Assembly: GCF_001438845.1 (NCBI RefSeq)
Contig: NZ_JQCL01000098.1
Location: 1 to 55,120 of the forward strand
Source of the DNA: Lactiplantibacillus xiangfangensis
Lineage (GTDB): Bacteria > Bacillota > Bacilli > Lactobacillales > Lactobacillaceae
DNA length: 55,120 bases
Direction: 5' to 3'
Below are positions 16,833 to 25,242 of the stretch, in pieces. Under the pieces are notes generated by a model. It had not been told where the DNA came from, did no database searches, and worked only from the letters and a program-made list of their open reading frames with translations. Each line of letters starts with the position of its first letter. Position 1 is the first letter of the stretch. The position numbers were made by a program, and so were the translations under genes.

Positions 16833-18203
16833 ATGAATAATGAAAATGTTAAAGTTCTAGATAAGGATAAAACCTTAACACCGAGTAAATTATTTTATAA
16901 TTGGTTTGCCGCTAACGTAGGGATTATGGGGTTTGTTTTCGGCGCCATGATTGTGGCTTACCACTTATCATTTGGACAAGCAATTTTTGCATCATTAATT
17001 GGGGGATTGTCATTTTTAGTGCCCGGTTGGGTGGCCATGATTGGCCAACGCGAAGGCGTCACAACGTTTAAGCTGAGTCGGGCGACGTACGGAACGCATG
17101 GAAACAAGATTCCTAACGCCATTGCGTGGTTTAACATGGTCGGCTGGTTGGCGGTTAACGTCATTACCGGGACCATGTTACTGATTGCGATGTATGACGT
17201 GATTAACGTTCCTAAAAATGGGCTTACTAAAGCCATTGCTTTAGCTGTTTTTGGGGGATTGGTCTTATTTTCAGGACTTTTAACGGAAGCAGCGCTGGGT
17301 AAGATTCAAACGTGGATCAGTTACATTTTTGGCGCCTTAACCGTTGTTATCTTGATCTTCTTTTTGATGAAGGCCAATTGGCAAGTGGCGTTAAGTCGAC
17401 CAAGTGGGAGCTGGTTGAGTGGCGTTTTACCCGCAATTAGTATCGTTGCCGCTGGCTCAGGGATTTCTTGGTCAATGGCCGCCGCGGACTGGGGGGCCTA
17501 CGTCCGACCAGGAACCCGACCAAGTCATACCTTCTGGAGTACGACGCTGGGAGGCGCGATTCCACTGTTCCTATTGATGGCGGGTGGTGTCTTGTTGAGT
17601 ACGATTAAACCAGGTCTAGCAACGGCCAGTGATCCGTTTGGGATGATGTATTCTGCTTTACCAAGCTGGTTTGGCGTCATCTACTTTTTAGTAGCGGCTG
17701 GTGGGTTGATTCCACAATGTATCGTTTCACTGCGCTCGGCACGAATTAACTTGGCGACGATTGGGATTCGAATTTCACAGCCAGTGTCGTTAACGTTGCA
17801 CGGGGCAATCGTCATCTTGATTCCGGTATACGTCCTGTTTATTTCGGGCAACTTTTTGGGAAGCTTTGAAATTTTCCTCAGCTTCCTCGGCATCTGTTTA
17901 GCCAGTTGGGTCGCAATCTTCCTGTGTGATAGTGCGATGTTTAGAATGAACGGGTACGACGTGGCATTAATGGCGCCGAGCTCCCGGGTACACTATAATT
18001 GGGGTGGCATTATTTCGTGGGGAATTGCGACGTTGACTGGATTCCTGTTCACTAATAATGCGGTTTGGAGCGGCCCGTTCGCACGCGGTATTTTCCGTAA
18101 TAATAGTTTGGGTGTGTTTGTCGCGGCGATTGTCGCAATCATTTGCATGTTCATCGTCAAAATGATTACCAATCGGATTGGGGTTTCTGAGGCGCAATCA
18201 TGA
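16833..18203 (+). CDS. NCS1-family permease (cytosine/purine/allantoin type)
   Basis: A 456-residue membrane protein with about twelve segments and the family features GFVFGAMIVAYHLSFGQAIF near the N-terminus and GSGISWSMAAADWGAYVRPG in the middle, as in CodB-like nucleobase symporters. It lies 21 bp after the glycohydrolase gene and overlaps the kinase gene by an ATGA junction, so it probably imports the compound these two enzymes process. In E. coli yegTUV the transporter belongs to a different family, so this is a substitution within a similar module. Confidence 0.9.
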   Translation: MNNENVKVLDKDKTLTPSKLFYNWFAANVGIMGFVFGAMIVAYHLSFGQAIFASLIGGLSFLVPGWVAMIGQREGVTTFKLSRATYGTHGNKIPNAIAWFNMVGWLAVNVITGTMLLIAMYDVINVPKNGLTKAIALAVFGGLVLFSGLLTEAALGKIQTWISYIFGALTVVILIFFLMKANWQVALSRPSGSWLSGVLPAISIVAAGSGISWSMAAADWGAYVRPGTRPSHTFWSTTLGGAIPLFLLMAGGVLLSTIKPGLATASDPFGMMYSALPSWFGVIYFLVAAGGLIPQCIVSLRSARINLATIGIRISQPVSLTLHGAIVILIPVYVLFISGNFLGSFEIFLSFLGICLASWVAIFLCDSAMFRMNGYDVALMAPSSRVHYNWGGIISWGIATLTGFLFTNNAVWSGPFARGIFRNNSLGVFVAAIVAIICMFIVKMITNRIGVSEAQS

Positions 18204-19087
18204 GCCGTGCCTTAGTCTTAGGGGCCGTTTTTGTCGATATCGTTGTTGACGTGCCACAATTGCCGTTATCGGGCGAAGACGCCACTGGTGAAATGGTGGC
18301 GAGTCACGTTGGTGGTTGTGCCTATAACGTTTATGGCGCCATTCGTGCAGCGGGACAATCAGCGACACTGTTTGTTCCCGTCGGCGTGGGCCAGTACGCT
18401 GACGTGGTGCGGGCGGACTTTGCGCATAAGCAGGTTCCCGTGAAGATTCCGGTTACTGGCGCGGATAACGGCTGGGACCTCGCCATGGTGGAACCAAACG
18501 GTGAACGGACCTTTTTAACCATCGACGGAATCGAACGGCACTGGCAACCTAGTTGGTTTGACCGGGTTGATCTGGCGGCTTACGATTACTTCTATATCAG
18601 TGGGTACGAGCTGGAAAATCCGCAATCAGCGCGGGTCATTTTGGCGGCGCTAGCGCAACGACCAGCGGGTACGACTGTGATTTTTGATCCGTCACCACGG
18701 GTTGCGCACCTTCCCGCGGCGGTTCGAACGGGCATTTTAGGGGCCGAGGTCATGGTACACTGTAATGAAGTTGAAATCGGCCATTTAATGCCCGGTGAAG
18801 AAACCTTGCAGGCTAAGATGCGCAGACTGTTTGAAGTTACGCACTGTCCCGTAATTGTCACCCTTGGCGAACGGGGCGCCATTTTTGATGACGGTCAGGT
18901 CTGTCAAACGGTCACCGGTGAAAGCGTGCCGGTCACTAACACGATTGGTGCTGGCGATAACCATTGCGGTGGGTTAATTGCAGGTTTGATGGCGGGGCTG
19001 GCATTGCCAACTGCGATGCAACGGGCAAATGAGTTAGCGGCAAAAGTAGTTCAACAAACGAGTGGCTGCTTAGATTTCAACAAGTAG
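18200..19087 (+). CDS. PfkB-family carbohydrate/nucleoside kinase (YegV-like)
   Basis: A 295-residue ribokinase-fold kinase. The N-terminal substrate-binding motif is GGCAYNVYGAIRAAG, and the C-terminal NTIGAGDNHCGGLIAGLMAG carries the anion-hole GAGD with the catalytic aspartate. It should phosphorylate a ribose-like sugar or nucleoside with ATP. The start overlaps the permease stop (ATGA), indicating tight coupling. Ribokinase, pseudouridine kinase and other nucleoside kinases all share this fold, so the substrate is unresolved. Confidence 0.88.
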   Translation: MSRALVLGAVFVDIVVDVPQLPLSGEDATGEMVASHVGGCAYNVYGAIRAAGQSATLFVPVGVGQYADVVRADFAHKQVPVKIPVTGADNGWDLAMVEPNGERTFLTIDGIERHWQPSWFDRVDLAAYDYFYISGYELENPQSARVILAALAQRPAGTTVIFDPSPRVAHLPAAVRTGILGAEVMVHCNEVEIGHLMPGEETLQAKMRRLFEVTHCPVIVTLGERGAIFDDGQVCQTVTGESVPVTNTIGAGDNHCGGLIAGLMAGLALPTAMQRANELAAKVVQQTSGCLDFNK

Positions 19088-19113
19088 TGGGGAAAACTAG
19101 AATAATGAATAGC

Positions 19114-19158
19114 ATCCCCCTCAAGTTATCCACAGTGGACAACTTGAGGGGGATTTTT
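19114..19158 (+). terminator. Terminator containing a DnaA box
   Basis: ATCCCCCTCAAGTT (19114-19127) pairs perfectly with AACTTGAGGGGGAT (19141-19154) before T5. TTATCCACA at 19126-19134 is an exact DnaA box within the upper stem and loop. Confidence 0.8.
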
Positions 19159-19182
19159 GGGTTCGATTTGCACTTAAGATAT

Positions 19183-19241
19183 TGTAAAATTTGTAAAAAA
19201 ACTTAATTTATGTAATCAAACTGTAAAAAAGCTGTTATACT
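19183..19241 (+). promoter_or_regulatory. WalR-like boxes and promoter of the AAAKK-repeat protein
   Basis: TGTAAT-CAAAC-TGTAAA at 19211-19227 fits the WalR (YycF) box TGTWAH-N5-TGTWAH. It lies 8 bp before TATACT at 19236-19241 and replaces a recognisable -35, as expected for a site where an activator substitutes. A second pair, TGTAAA-ATT-TGTAAA, is at 19183-19197 with a shorter spacer. Confidence 0.5.
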
Positions 19242-19301
19242 ACTAAGCGGTTACAAAAATAATGCCGGAACAGATCCGGTCGAGATTAAGGGGATATCAT
19301 A

Positions 19302-20330
19302 ATGAAAAAATTTATGACCGCATTGACAGGCTTAGTAACAATCGCCACAATCGGTGCGACGGTTACGGTACCAACTACTGGGATTACCGCAAATGCCGCA
19401 ACTAAGACGACGAAGAAGGTTACTAGTCCAAGCTTGAAGGTCAGTGCCATCTATAATAACTCTAAGACCATCACCGGGACGGCAACTAAGAGTTCTAAAA
19501 TTACGGTTAAAGCAACTAAGCATGCTAAGAAGAACTTAGGTTCTGCAACGGCTGCAAAGAACGGGAAGTACACGGTTAAACTTGCTAAGAAATTAAAGAC
19601 TAACAGCAATGTTTATGTCTATGCAACTAACCCAAAGACCAAAGCTTACTACTACGAAATTATTCGGGTTCAATCCGCTGCTCAAAAAGCTGCCGCAAAG
19701 AAGGCCGCAGCTAAGAAAGCTGCTGCCAAGAAGGCCGCAGCCAAGAAAGCCGCAGCTAAGAAGGCTGCCGCAAAGAAAGCCGCAGCTAAAAAGGCCGCAG
19801 CCAAGAAAGCTGCCGCAAAGAAAGCCGCAGCTAAAAAGGCCGCAGCTAAGAAGGCTGCCGCAAAGAAAGCTGCCGCAAAGAAGGCCGCAGCCAAGAAAGC
19901 TGCCGCAAAGAAGGCTGCTGCCAAGAAAGCCGCAGCCAAGAAAGCTGCCGCTAAAAAGGCCGCAGCTAAGAAAGCTGCCGCTAAGAAGTTTGATATCAAA
20001 GCCCCAGCCGGTACTTGGAAGTCAAATACGGCTAAGAAGTACAGCCAAGTTTGGTCATTCAGCGCCAAAAAAGGCTTCAACCAAAAACTTTACAAGAATG
20101 ACAAAAAAGTTAAGACCTTAGTTTCATATGCTAGCTACAAAGCAGCTGCAACTAAGACAGCCAATGTTTGGAAGTTAACTTATAAGCCTAGTGGTTCAAA
20201 GAAGAGTAGCACTGTTTACATGCGTTACACTTCAGCTAAGAAGTTCAAGCTTGTTAACGCTAAGAACAAGGTCGTTGCTACTAAAGCCGGCGTTGCCCCA
20301 GCAGCAAAGTGGAGTTTCACTCAAAAATAA
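19302..20330 (+). CDS. Secreted protein with 20 tandem AAAKK repeats
   Basis: A 342-residue protein with a signal peptide (cleavage near ITANA, about residue 31). About residues 42-125 form a domain like the Ig-like module of bacterial adhesins ([15 protein letters not shown] pattern). Residues 130-229 are exactly 20 copies of AAAKK, encoded by 20 units of 15 bp (19689-19988) with mixed synonymous codons. A C-terminal domain of about 110 residues follows that I do not recognise ([17 protein letters not shown] start, KWSFTQK end). The repeat should form a long cationic helix able to bind teichoic acid or nucleic acid. AAGGGG precedes the ATG. Confidence 0.8.
   Translation: MKKFMTALTGLVTIATIGATVTVPTTGITANAATKTTKKVTSPSLKVSAIYNNSKTITGTATKSSKITVKATKHAKKNLGSATAAKNGKYTVKLAKKLKTNSNVYVYATNPKTKAYYYEIIRVQSAAQKAAAKKAAAKKAAAKKAAAKKAAAKKAAAKKAAAKKAAAKKAAAKKAAAKKAAAKKAAAKKAAAKKAAAKKAAAKKAAAKKAAAKKAAAKKAAAKKAAAKKFDIKAPAGTWKSNTAKKYSQVWSFSAKKGFNQKLYKNDKKVKTLVSYASYKAAATKTANVWKLTYKPSGSKKSSTVYMRYTSAKKFKLVNAKNKVVATKAGVAPAAKWSFTQK
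19689..19988 (+). repeat. Coding tandem repeat, 20 x 15 bp
   Basis: Twenty in-frame 15-bp units encode AAAKK. Codons vary (GCT/GCC/GCA, AAG/AAA), so units are similar but not identical. The length is an exact multiple of the unit and any gain or loss would keep the frame. Confidence 0.95.
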
Positions 20331-20341
20331 GCAACCTAAAT

Positions 20342-20376
20342 TAAAAGGAGTTGTGGCCTCGGTCACAGCTCCTTTT
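20342..20376. terminator. Terminator between convergent genes
   Basis: AAAAGGAGTTGTG pairs with TCACAGCTCCTTTT (one G-U) around a 7-base loop. Confidence 0.75.
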
Positions 20377-20396
20377 GTTATCTCTGAATATCGTGA

Positions 20397-20678
20397 TTAG
20401 CGTGGCGTGACAACGACTTGAACGGTATCGCCAATATCTTTATTTAGCGTTTGACGAATACTTTTTAGGATTCCTAAAATATAACAGATTTGCCCATCCG
20501 CCGTTTTTAACCCCATATTAACGATCGAGCCGTCGTAGGGGCAAACGTCAAACGTGGCGTGGACCTTGACGCGGCCTTGGTGGAATTCTTGACGAATATC
20601 GTAGGGAAAGATAACGTAAGCACCGCCTTTGCCAGCGGTAGCGGCGTGAATCGTTGCTTCAAATTGATAAGTTTTCAT
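20397..20678 (-). CDS. DUF1905-domain protein
   Basis: A 93-residue protein that is almost entirely a DUF1905 domain: F-E-A-T-I near the start, GGAYVIFPYDIRQEF, GRVKVHATFDVCPYDGSIVNMG and a closing IGDTVQVVV. The family is small, cytoplasmic and of unknown function; some members carry an extra YdeI-like domain, absent here. AAGG precedes the ATG at 20678. Confidence 0.88.
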   Translation of the reverse strand: MKTYQFEATIHAATAGKGGAYVIFPYDIRQEFHQGRVKVHATFDVCPYDGSIVNMGLKTADGQICYILGILKSIRQTLNKDIGDTVQVVVTPR

Positions 20679-20797
20679 CAGGCGAACCTTCCTTAGATTT
20701 TGCTTCTAGAATGACTGTTAGCTGTAAATTTGTCAATGAGAACTAATTAATTGACGTCCATGCTAGAATAAATTTGTACAGAAAAGGAGCTGGTGAG

Positions 20798-21193
20798 ATG
20801 CCTAAAATGATGATTGGTGACGCGTTGATGGCGCTGTTACAGCGTAAAGGACGCTCCCAACAAGAATTGGTGTTAATAACTGATGACGGTGGCGGCAAGT
20901 ATTCGTTACACGGTGGGGCTTGTACGATTGGAACTAAGTTTACCCTGGTTGCCCTTAATCAGCCTGATCCGGACTACCCGGTCAAAGTGACAAATAATCA
21001 GGGCTTGCATCTCTGGACGTCGGACTACGATTTGATGTTCTTAAATACTGGAGTAACAATGGACTACCGGCAAGGGCGTATTTTCATTAAAGATGATGCC
21101 CATATTTTGGATCAAGCGGTGCAAATTGCGGACGGCGATGCTGTTTTAGCCGCATTTAAAAATGGCACAACGGCGGAAGGCTCCGGATGCTAA
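20798..21193 (+). CDS. YqkB/HesB-like iron-sulfur biosynthesis family protein
   Basis: A 131-residue protein. The segments LVLITDDGGGKYSLHGGACT, FTLVALNQPDPDY and a C-terminal beta-rich half match the YqkB-type branch of the IscA/HesB fold common in lactobacilli. The paired C-terminal cysteines of true IscA are not conserved (only one Cys mid-protein and one at the end), so a scaffold role is doubtful. The ATG at 20798 is preferred to an upstream in-frame start because AAAAGGAGC lies at 20782-20790. Confidence 0.65.
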   Translation: MPKMMIGDALMALLQRKGRSQQELVLITDDGGGKYSLHGGACTIGTKFTLVALNQPDPDYPVKVTNNQGLHLWTSDYDLMFLNTGVTMDYRQGRIFIKDDAHILDQAVQIADGDAVLAAFKNGTTAEGSGC

Positions 21194-21230
21194 GCCGGCA
21201 CCAGAAAAAATTGTTAAAGTTTATTAACTG

Positions 21231-21260
21231 ATCATCAGTCAAAACGGCTGGTGATTTTTT
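21231..21260 (+). terminator. Terminator before the copper operon
   Basis: ATCATCAGT (21231-21239) pairs with GCTGGTGAT (21247-21255), then T6. Confidence 0.65.
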
Positions 21261-21285
21261 GTTTGTATAGCGGTAAATTTTATCG

Positions 21286-21337
21286 TTGACAATTGTAAAC
21301 GATGGCGGTATGATTACTTCTGTTGATTACAGATGTA
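21286..21337 (+). promoter_or_regulatory. Copper operon promoter with two cop boxes
   Basis: TTGACA (21286-21291) and TATGAT (21309-21314) have a 17-bp spacer. TACAGATGTA at 21328-21337 is an exact CopY box (TACANNTGTA), and GACAATTGTA at 21288-21297, overlapping the -35, differs at one base. CopY-type repression released by copper is expected. No copY gene lies in this window. Confidence 0.8.
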
Positions 21338-21392
21338 AACATAGTGTTTATAAAAGTGGCATAAGGATCTGAAATAAGAGGAGGAGTTTAAA

Positions 21393-21764
21393 GTGATTAA
21401 AATCATTGTCTTGGTAGTCGGGTTAGCCGTGATTGGATTTATTGCGTGGTGGTTCTTCGGTAAACACGAAGTAGCGGAAGTTAATGCCCAAACGGCTGGT
21501 AACCAGCAGCAAATTAATATCGAGGTTAGTGGGGGTTATTCACCCGAACACATTGTCTTGAAAAAGGGTGTACCCGCGGTTTTGAACTTTACGCGTAAGG
21601 ATGCCTCCAGTTGTCTGGATCACGTTGTTTTCAGTGATTTTGGGATTAACCGCGCCCTACCTAAGGATCAAGCGGAAAGTATTGAAATTGACACTAGCAA
21701 ATCCGGCGAATATCAATGGGCGTGTGGCATGGACATGTTCCACGGCAAGCTAACGATTAAATAA
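21393..21764 (+). CDS. Membrane-anchored cupredoxin-like copper protein
   Basis: A 123-residue protein with one N-terminal membrane segment (about 2-22) and an outward cupredoxin domain. Candidate copper ligands lie in SSCLDHVVF and in the C-terminal ACGMDMFHGK (Cys, Met, Met, His). It starts at GTG 21393 behind GAGGAGG. It leads a three-gene copper operon with a soluble paralogue 11 bp downstream and a copper ATPase. A role in binding or handing over Cu(I) at the outer membrane face is inferred. Confidence 0.85.
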   Translation: MIKIIVLVVGLAVIGFIAWWFFGKHEVAEVNAQTAGNQQQINIEVSGGYSPEHIVLKKGVPAVLNFTRKDASSCLDHVVFSDFGINRALPKDQAESIEIDTSKSGEYQWACGMDMFHGKLTIK

Positions 21765-21775
21765 CGGAGGTCGCA

Positions 21776-22051
21776 ATGATGCAAACAAAACAACAAGTCA
21801 ATGTCGTCGTTAATGGTGGTTACGCCCCACAAGTGATTGCGTTAAAGCAAGGGGTTCCCGCTGAGCTAACGTTTACCCGGACCAGTGACCAAGGCTGTTT
21901 AGACGTGGTACACTCTGACGCCCTCAATTTTAAAACGGCGTTGCCCCTCCAACAACCTCAGACGGTGAAAGTTCCCACTGATCAGGCCGGAACCTTTGAA
22001 TTTAGCTGTGGGATGGACATGTTCAGTGGAAAGGTTGTGATTAGTGTATGA
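21776..22051 (+). CDS. Cytosolic cupredoxin-like copper protein
   Basis: A 91-residue paralogue of the preceding protein, without signal or membrane segment. The matching motifs are [10 protein letters not shown] and [10 protein letters not shown], with the last His replaced by Ser. It overlaps the ATPase start by ATGA. Since the ATPase lacks its own N-terminal metal-binding domain, this protein may act as its cytoplasmic copper donor (inference). Confidence 0.82.
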   Translation: MMQTKQQVNVVVNGGYAPQVIALKQGVPAELTFTRTSDQGCLDVVHSDALNFKTALPLQQPQTVKVPTDQAGTFEFSCGMDMFSGKVVISV

Positions 22052-23973
22052 GTATTACAAAACGTTTTTGGATTGCATTAGTCTTTTCACTACCGATGTT
22101 AGCCAACATGATTTTAATGCCGTTTGGCTGGATGATGCCCGGTGGTAATTGGACCCAGCTCGTTTTGACAACGGTCGTCATGGTGGTTTCGGCAGGGCCG
22201 TTTGTTCAAAGTGCCTGGGCATCGTTTACGAAGCACCACTCAAACATGGATACGTTAGTCGCAATTGGAACGGCAACTGCTTATTTTTACAGTATTTATG
22301 CCATGATTGTTGGACAAGCGGTGTTCTTCGAAAGTGCGGCCTTTGTCACGACCTTCGTGTTATTAGGACAAGTTTTTGAGGAGCGGATGCGTAATAACGC
22401 GTCGAGTGCCGTTGAAAAACTCGTTAATTTACAAGCTAAGGACGCCGAAGTTTTGCGGGATGGTGAGTACGTTCGTATTCCGTTAGAACAGGTGGTGCTA
22501 GGTGACGTCATTCGAGTGAAGCCCGGGCAAAAGATCCCGGTTGACGGGGTGGTCATCAAGGGCAGTTCCAACGTGGACGAATCGATGGTGACTGGTGAAA
22601 GTATGCCGGTTCAAAAAAATGTTGATGACGCCGTGATTGGCGCAACGATTAATAGTAACGGGACTTTCCTGTTCAAAGCCAATAAGGTTGGCGATCAGAC
22701 CATGTTGTCACAGATTGTCGAATTGGTTAAAAAGGCGCAGAATAGTCACGCCCCAATTCAAAAATTGACGGATAAGGTTTCGGATATTTTTGTTCCAATC
22801 GTTTTAATTTTAGCCATTGCGACTTTTCTGACTTGGTACGTTTTCTTAGGTGCTAGTGTGACCAGCGCGTTGATCTTTGCGGTCTCCGTTGTCGTGATTG
22901 CTTGCCCATGTGCGCTTGGTTTAGCGACACCGACCGCTTTAATGGTTGGAACGGGCCGTGGTGCCAAGATGGGAATTTTGATTAAAAACGGTGAAGTTTT
23001 GGAAGCCGTCAACGATGTTAAAACGGTCGTTTTTGATAAGACCGGGACGATCACTGTGGGTAAACCCCAAGTGACGGACGTAATTGGAGATCAAAACCAA
23101 GTGTTAGCGATTGCTGCGAGTTTGGAAGAAGCTTCCGAACATCCGTTAGGCGCGGCGATTTTAAACCGGGCAAAAGCCCTGGCCATTCAACACCAGCCGG
23201 CTGAAGCCTTTCAAGCCGTTGAGGGTAAGGGCGTTCAGGCGCAGATCGATGGGCATACGGCGGTCGTTGGTAACCATAAGTTATTAGCGAACTTTAAGTT
23301 TGACCCAGCGATGGAACAACAAGAAGCCGCGTTACAAGATGCCGCTAAAACCGTCGTTTACGTTGGTTTAGACGACCAAATCATTGGGATGATCGCGATT
23401 CAAGACGTGGCGAAGGCTACTTCGAAAACGGCGATTGCCGATCTTAAGGCCCGGGGTCTAAAGACCGTCATGTTAACGGGTGATAATCAGCGGGTCGCCG
23501 ATGCGGTTGCTAAGCAGGTCGGGATTGACCAAGTGATTGCGGACGTTTTACCAGGTGATAAAGCCGATCACGTGCAAGCCTTACAAAAGACGGGTAAGGT
23601 GGCTTTTGTCGGTGATGGTATCAATGATGCACCGGCGCTGACAGCCGCCGATGTCGGCATCGCAATGGGGTCTGGGACCGACGTGGCGATTGATGCCGGT
23701 GGAATTGTGCTAGTTAAAAACGATTTGCGGGATGTCGATAAGGCGTTGGCACTCAGCAAGAAGACCTTCAGTCGGATTAAGCTGAACTTATTCTGGGCGT
23801 TCATTTACAACGTGCTTGGAATTCCGGTCGCAGCCGGGGTGTTCTTTGCCCTTGGCGTGTCACTGAGCCCTGAATTAGCCGGACTAGCGATGGCATTTAG
23901 TTCGTTATCCGTGGTCACTAGTTCTGTCATGTTAAATAAAGCTAAAATCACAACTCGCGCGCGGGTTGCTTAA
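22048..23973 (+). CDS. copA: Copper-exporting P1B-type ATPase
   Basis: A 641-residue P-type ATPase. It shows the actuator motif TGES, membrane [10 protein letters not shown], phosphorylation site DKTGT (Asp about 330), SEHPLG nucleotide-binding histidine, [10 protein letters not shown] hinge, and the copper-selective residues YN in the seventh and MAFSS in the eighth helix. These indicate Cu(I) export (PIB-1). The N-terminal heavy-metal (CxxC) domain usual in CopA is missing: the protein starts at the first membrane helix. Coupled by ATGA to the soluble cupredoxin. The symbol is by class only; copB naming is equally used for such genes. Confidence 0.92.
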   Translation: MSITKRFWIALVFSLPMLANMILMPFGWMMPGGNWTQLVLTTVVMVVSAGPFVQSAWASFTKHHSNMDTLVAIGTATAYFYSIYAMIVGQAVFFESAAFVTTFVLLGQVFEERMRNNASSAVEKLVNLQAKDAEVLRDGEYVRIPLEQVVLGDVIRVKPGQKIPVDGVVIKGSSNVDESMVTGESMPVQKNVDDAVIGATINSNGTFLFKANKVGDQTMLSQIVELVKKAQNSHAPIQKLTDKVSDIFVPIVLILAIATFLTWYVFLGASVTSALIFAVSVVVIACPCALGLATPTALMVGTGRGAKMGILIKNGEVLEAVNDVKTVVFDKTGTITVGKPQVTDVIGDQNQVLAIAASLEEASEHPLGAAILNRAKALAIQHQPAEAFQAVEGKGVQAQIDGHTAVVGNHKLLANFKFDPAMEQQEAALQDAAKTVVYVGLDDQIIGMIAIQDVAKATSKTAIADLKARGLKTVMLTGDNQRVADAVAKQVGIDQVIADVLPGDKADHVQALQKTGKVAFVGDGINDAPALTAADVGIAMGSGTDVAIDAGGIVLVKNDLRDVDKALALSKKTFSRIKLNLFWAFIYNVLGIPVAAGVFFALGVSLSPELAGLAMAFSSLSVVTSSVMLNKAKITTRARVA

Positions 23974-23978
23974 CTAAA

Positions 23979-24023
23979 GTGGGTATCACGGTGAAATAGC
24001 GACCGGTATACCCGCTTTTTTTT
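23979..24023 (+). terminator. Terminator of the copper operon
   Basis: GTGGGTAT (23979-23986) pairs with ATACCCGC (24008-24015), then T8. Confidence 0.75.
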
Positions 24024-24095
24024 GGTTGGTCGAGCAACCACCGTGGCAAGTCTTTACGGTATAATTAACGTAATAATTGGGAACGGAGTTGAGGT

Positions 24096-24719
24096 ATGGT
24101 GAAGTATGAATGGCGCAAGCAGGAAAAGGCGTTTTATATGGCTAAAAAGGAGCCGGTCATTTTGGATGTGCCCGCCCAACGTTTTATCAGTTTACACGGG
24201 ACGGGAGATCCTAACGGTGCAGATTTTAAAACTAAGCTAGAGGCATTGTATCCGGCCGCGTATGGGCTTAAAGCGGCGTACAGAAAGGTTACCGAGGAAT
24301 CTGCTGAATTCGAGGATTACGTCGTATTTCCATTAGAGGGTGTTTGGTCACTGACTACGAAGGGCCAGCAGATGGATCACTTGGATAAAAATGAATTTAG
24401 TTATGACATTATGATTCGGGTGCCGGACTTTGTTCCGGAAGAACTCATCCAACCGACGCTAGCTACGGTCCGGGATAAAAAACAATTGTCATTAATTGGT
24501 GAGATTACCGTGCAACACTTTGAAACGATGCAAGTGGCGCAAATTTTACACGTTGGGGCTTACGATGATGAACCCGGTAGCTTTGCCAAGATGGACGAAC
24601 TCGTCGCGTCCAAGGGATTGCAACGGATCAGTAAGGTTCATCGGGAAATATATCTATCGGATGCCCGGCGAGTTGCCCCAGAACGGCTAAAGACCGTGTT
24701 GCGGTACCGGGTAGGTTAA
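24096..24719 (+). CDS. GyrI-like small-molecule-binding protein
   Basis: A 207-residue protein of the GyrI-like/SAV2-type family: YEWRKQEKAFYMAKKEP start, FISLHGTGDPNG, VVFPLEGVW, a central repeat of the fold and HVGAYDDEP in the second half. Related domains form the effector part of multidrug-sensing regulators, but there is no DNA-binding domain here. It probably binds or modifies a small hydrophobic compound; function unknown. The gene stands alone. Confidence 0.82.
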   Translation: MVKYEWRKQEKAFYMAKKEPVILDVPAQRFISLHGTGDPNGADFKTKLEALYPAAYGLKAAYRKVTEESAEFEDYVVFPLEGVWSLTTKGQQMDHLDKNEFSYDIMIRVPDFVPEELIQPTLATVRDKKQLSLIGEITVQHFETMQVAQILHVGAYDDEPGSFAKMDELVASKGLQRISKVHREIYLSDARRVAPERLKTVLRYRVG

Positions 24720-24759
24720 GCGGGGGAAACTGTCTTTTTTTGCATGTCTCAACCATAAT

Positions 24760-24818
24760 AAAAGACAAATAACGATTCAGAACTAGCTTGTATTTCCGAA
24801 TGATTATCTGTCTTTTTT
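24760..24818. terminator. Bidirectional terminator, diverged TTCAGAA core (family copy c)
   Basis: Between convergent genes. Outer arms AAAGACA and TGTCTTT with inner ATTCAGAA facing TTTCCGAAT. The preceding CAACCATAATAAAAG resembles that before copy f at 40.46 kb. Confidence 0.7.
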
Positions 24819-24830
24819 AGTGCACACTCT

Positions 24831-25079
24831 TTAGAATAAATCGTTAATATTGGTCGATTCGTCAGCGTTGAACGTCCAACTGTTGTCACTATTTTTGGCG
24901 TAAGCCATTTCGGTGACTTTGCCGGTTTTCATGTCGGTAAAGATGAACTTGATTTCGTCATCGTTGCGCGTCGCATAGCGCACGCTTAAACCGTTACTGG
25001 CGTTATTCTTGATCTGTTCAACGGCCGCGCCGAGCGCTGGACCGCTGGGATACTGACTTGCTAATTCAAACTTTGCCAT
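24831..25079 (-). CDS. Small conserved-looking protein (82 aa), function unknown
   Basis: An 82-residue soluble protein starting at the ATG at 25079 (GGAG 10 bases upstream). It has a helical N-terminus (FELASQYPSGPALGAAVEQI) and a probable beta-rich middle (SVRYATRNDDEIKFIFTDM, then GKVTEMAYAK), ending NINDLF. I do not recognise it. No partner gene is evident. Confidence 0.65.
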   Translation of the reverse strand: MAKFELASQYPSGPALGAAVEQIKNNASNGLSVRYATRNDDEIKFIFTDMKTGKVTEMAYAKNSDNSWTFNADESTNINDLF

Positions 25080-25242
25080 TATTTTCAACTCCAATTAAGA
25101 TGATGCTTTATTATAGCATTAGTCGAGTTACGCCAAAGACCGGAATCAAACGTGAGATGAATTTTTTGGTGCAAAGCCTTGCATTGAAGTAACTGTAAGG
25201 GACTATAGTAAGGTGGTAAATAAAGTATTGGAGGAATTATTG

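Noticed and set aside
15006-19134. Replication origin suggested by DnaA boxes
   Set aside because: No dnaA, dnaN or gyrase gene and no AT-rich unwinding repeats are near; two boxes lie inside terminators.
19689-19988. CRISPR-like array
   Set aside because: Units are 15 bp with no spacers, in one coding frame, and no cas genes are present.
19682-20121. Long alternative frames on both strands across the AAAKK array
   Set aside because: They are frame shadows of a 15-bp repeat, which keeps every frame open; only the AAAKK frame has a signal peptide, ribosome site and non-repetitive flanking domains.
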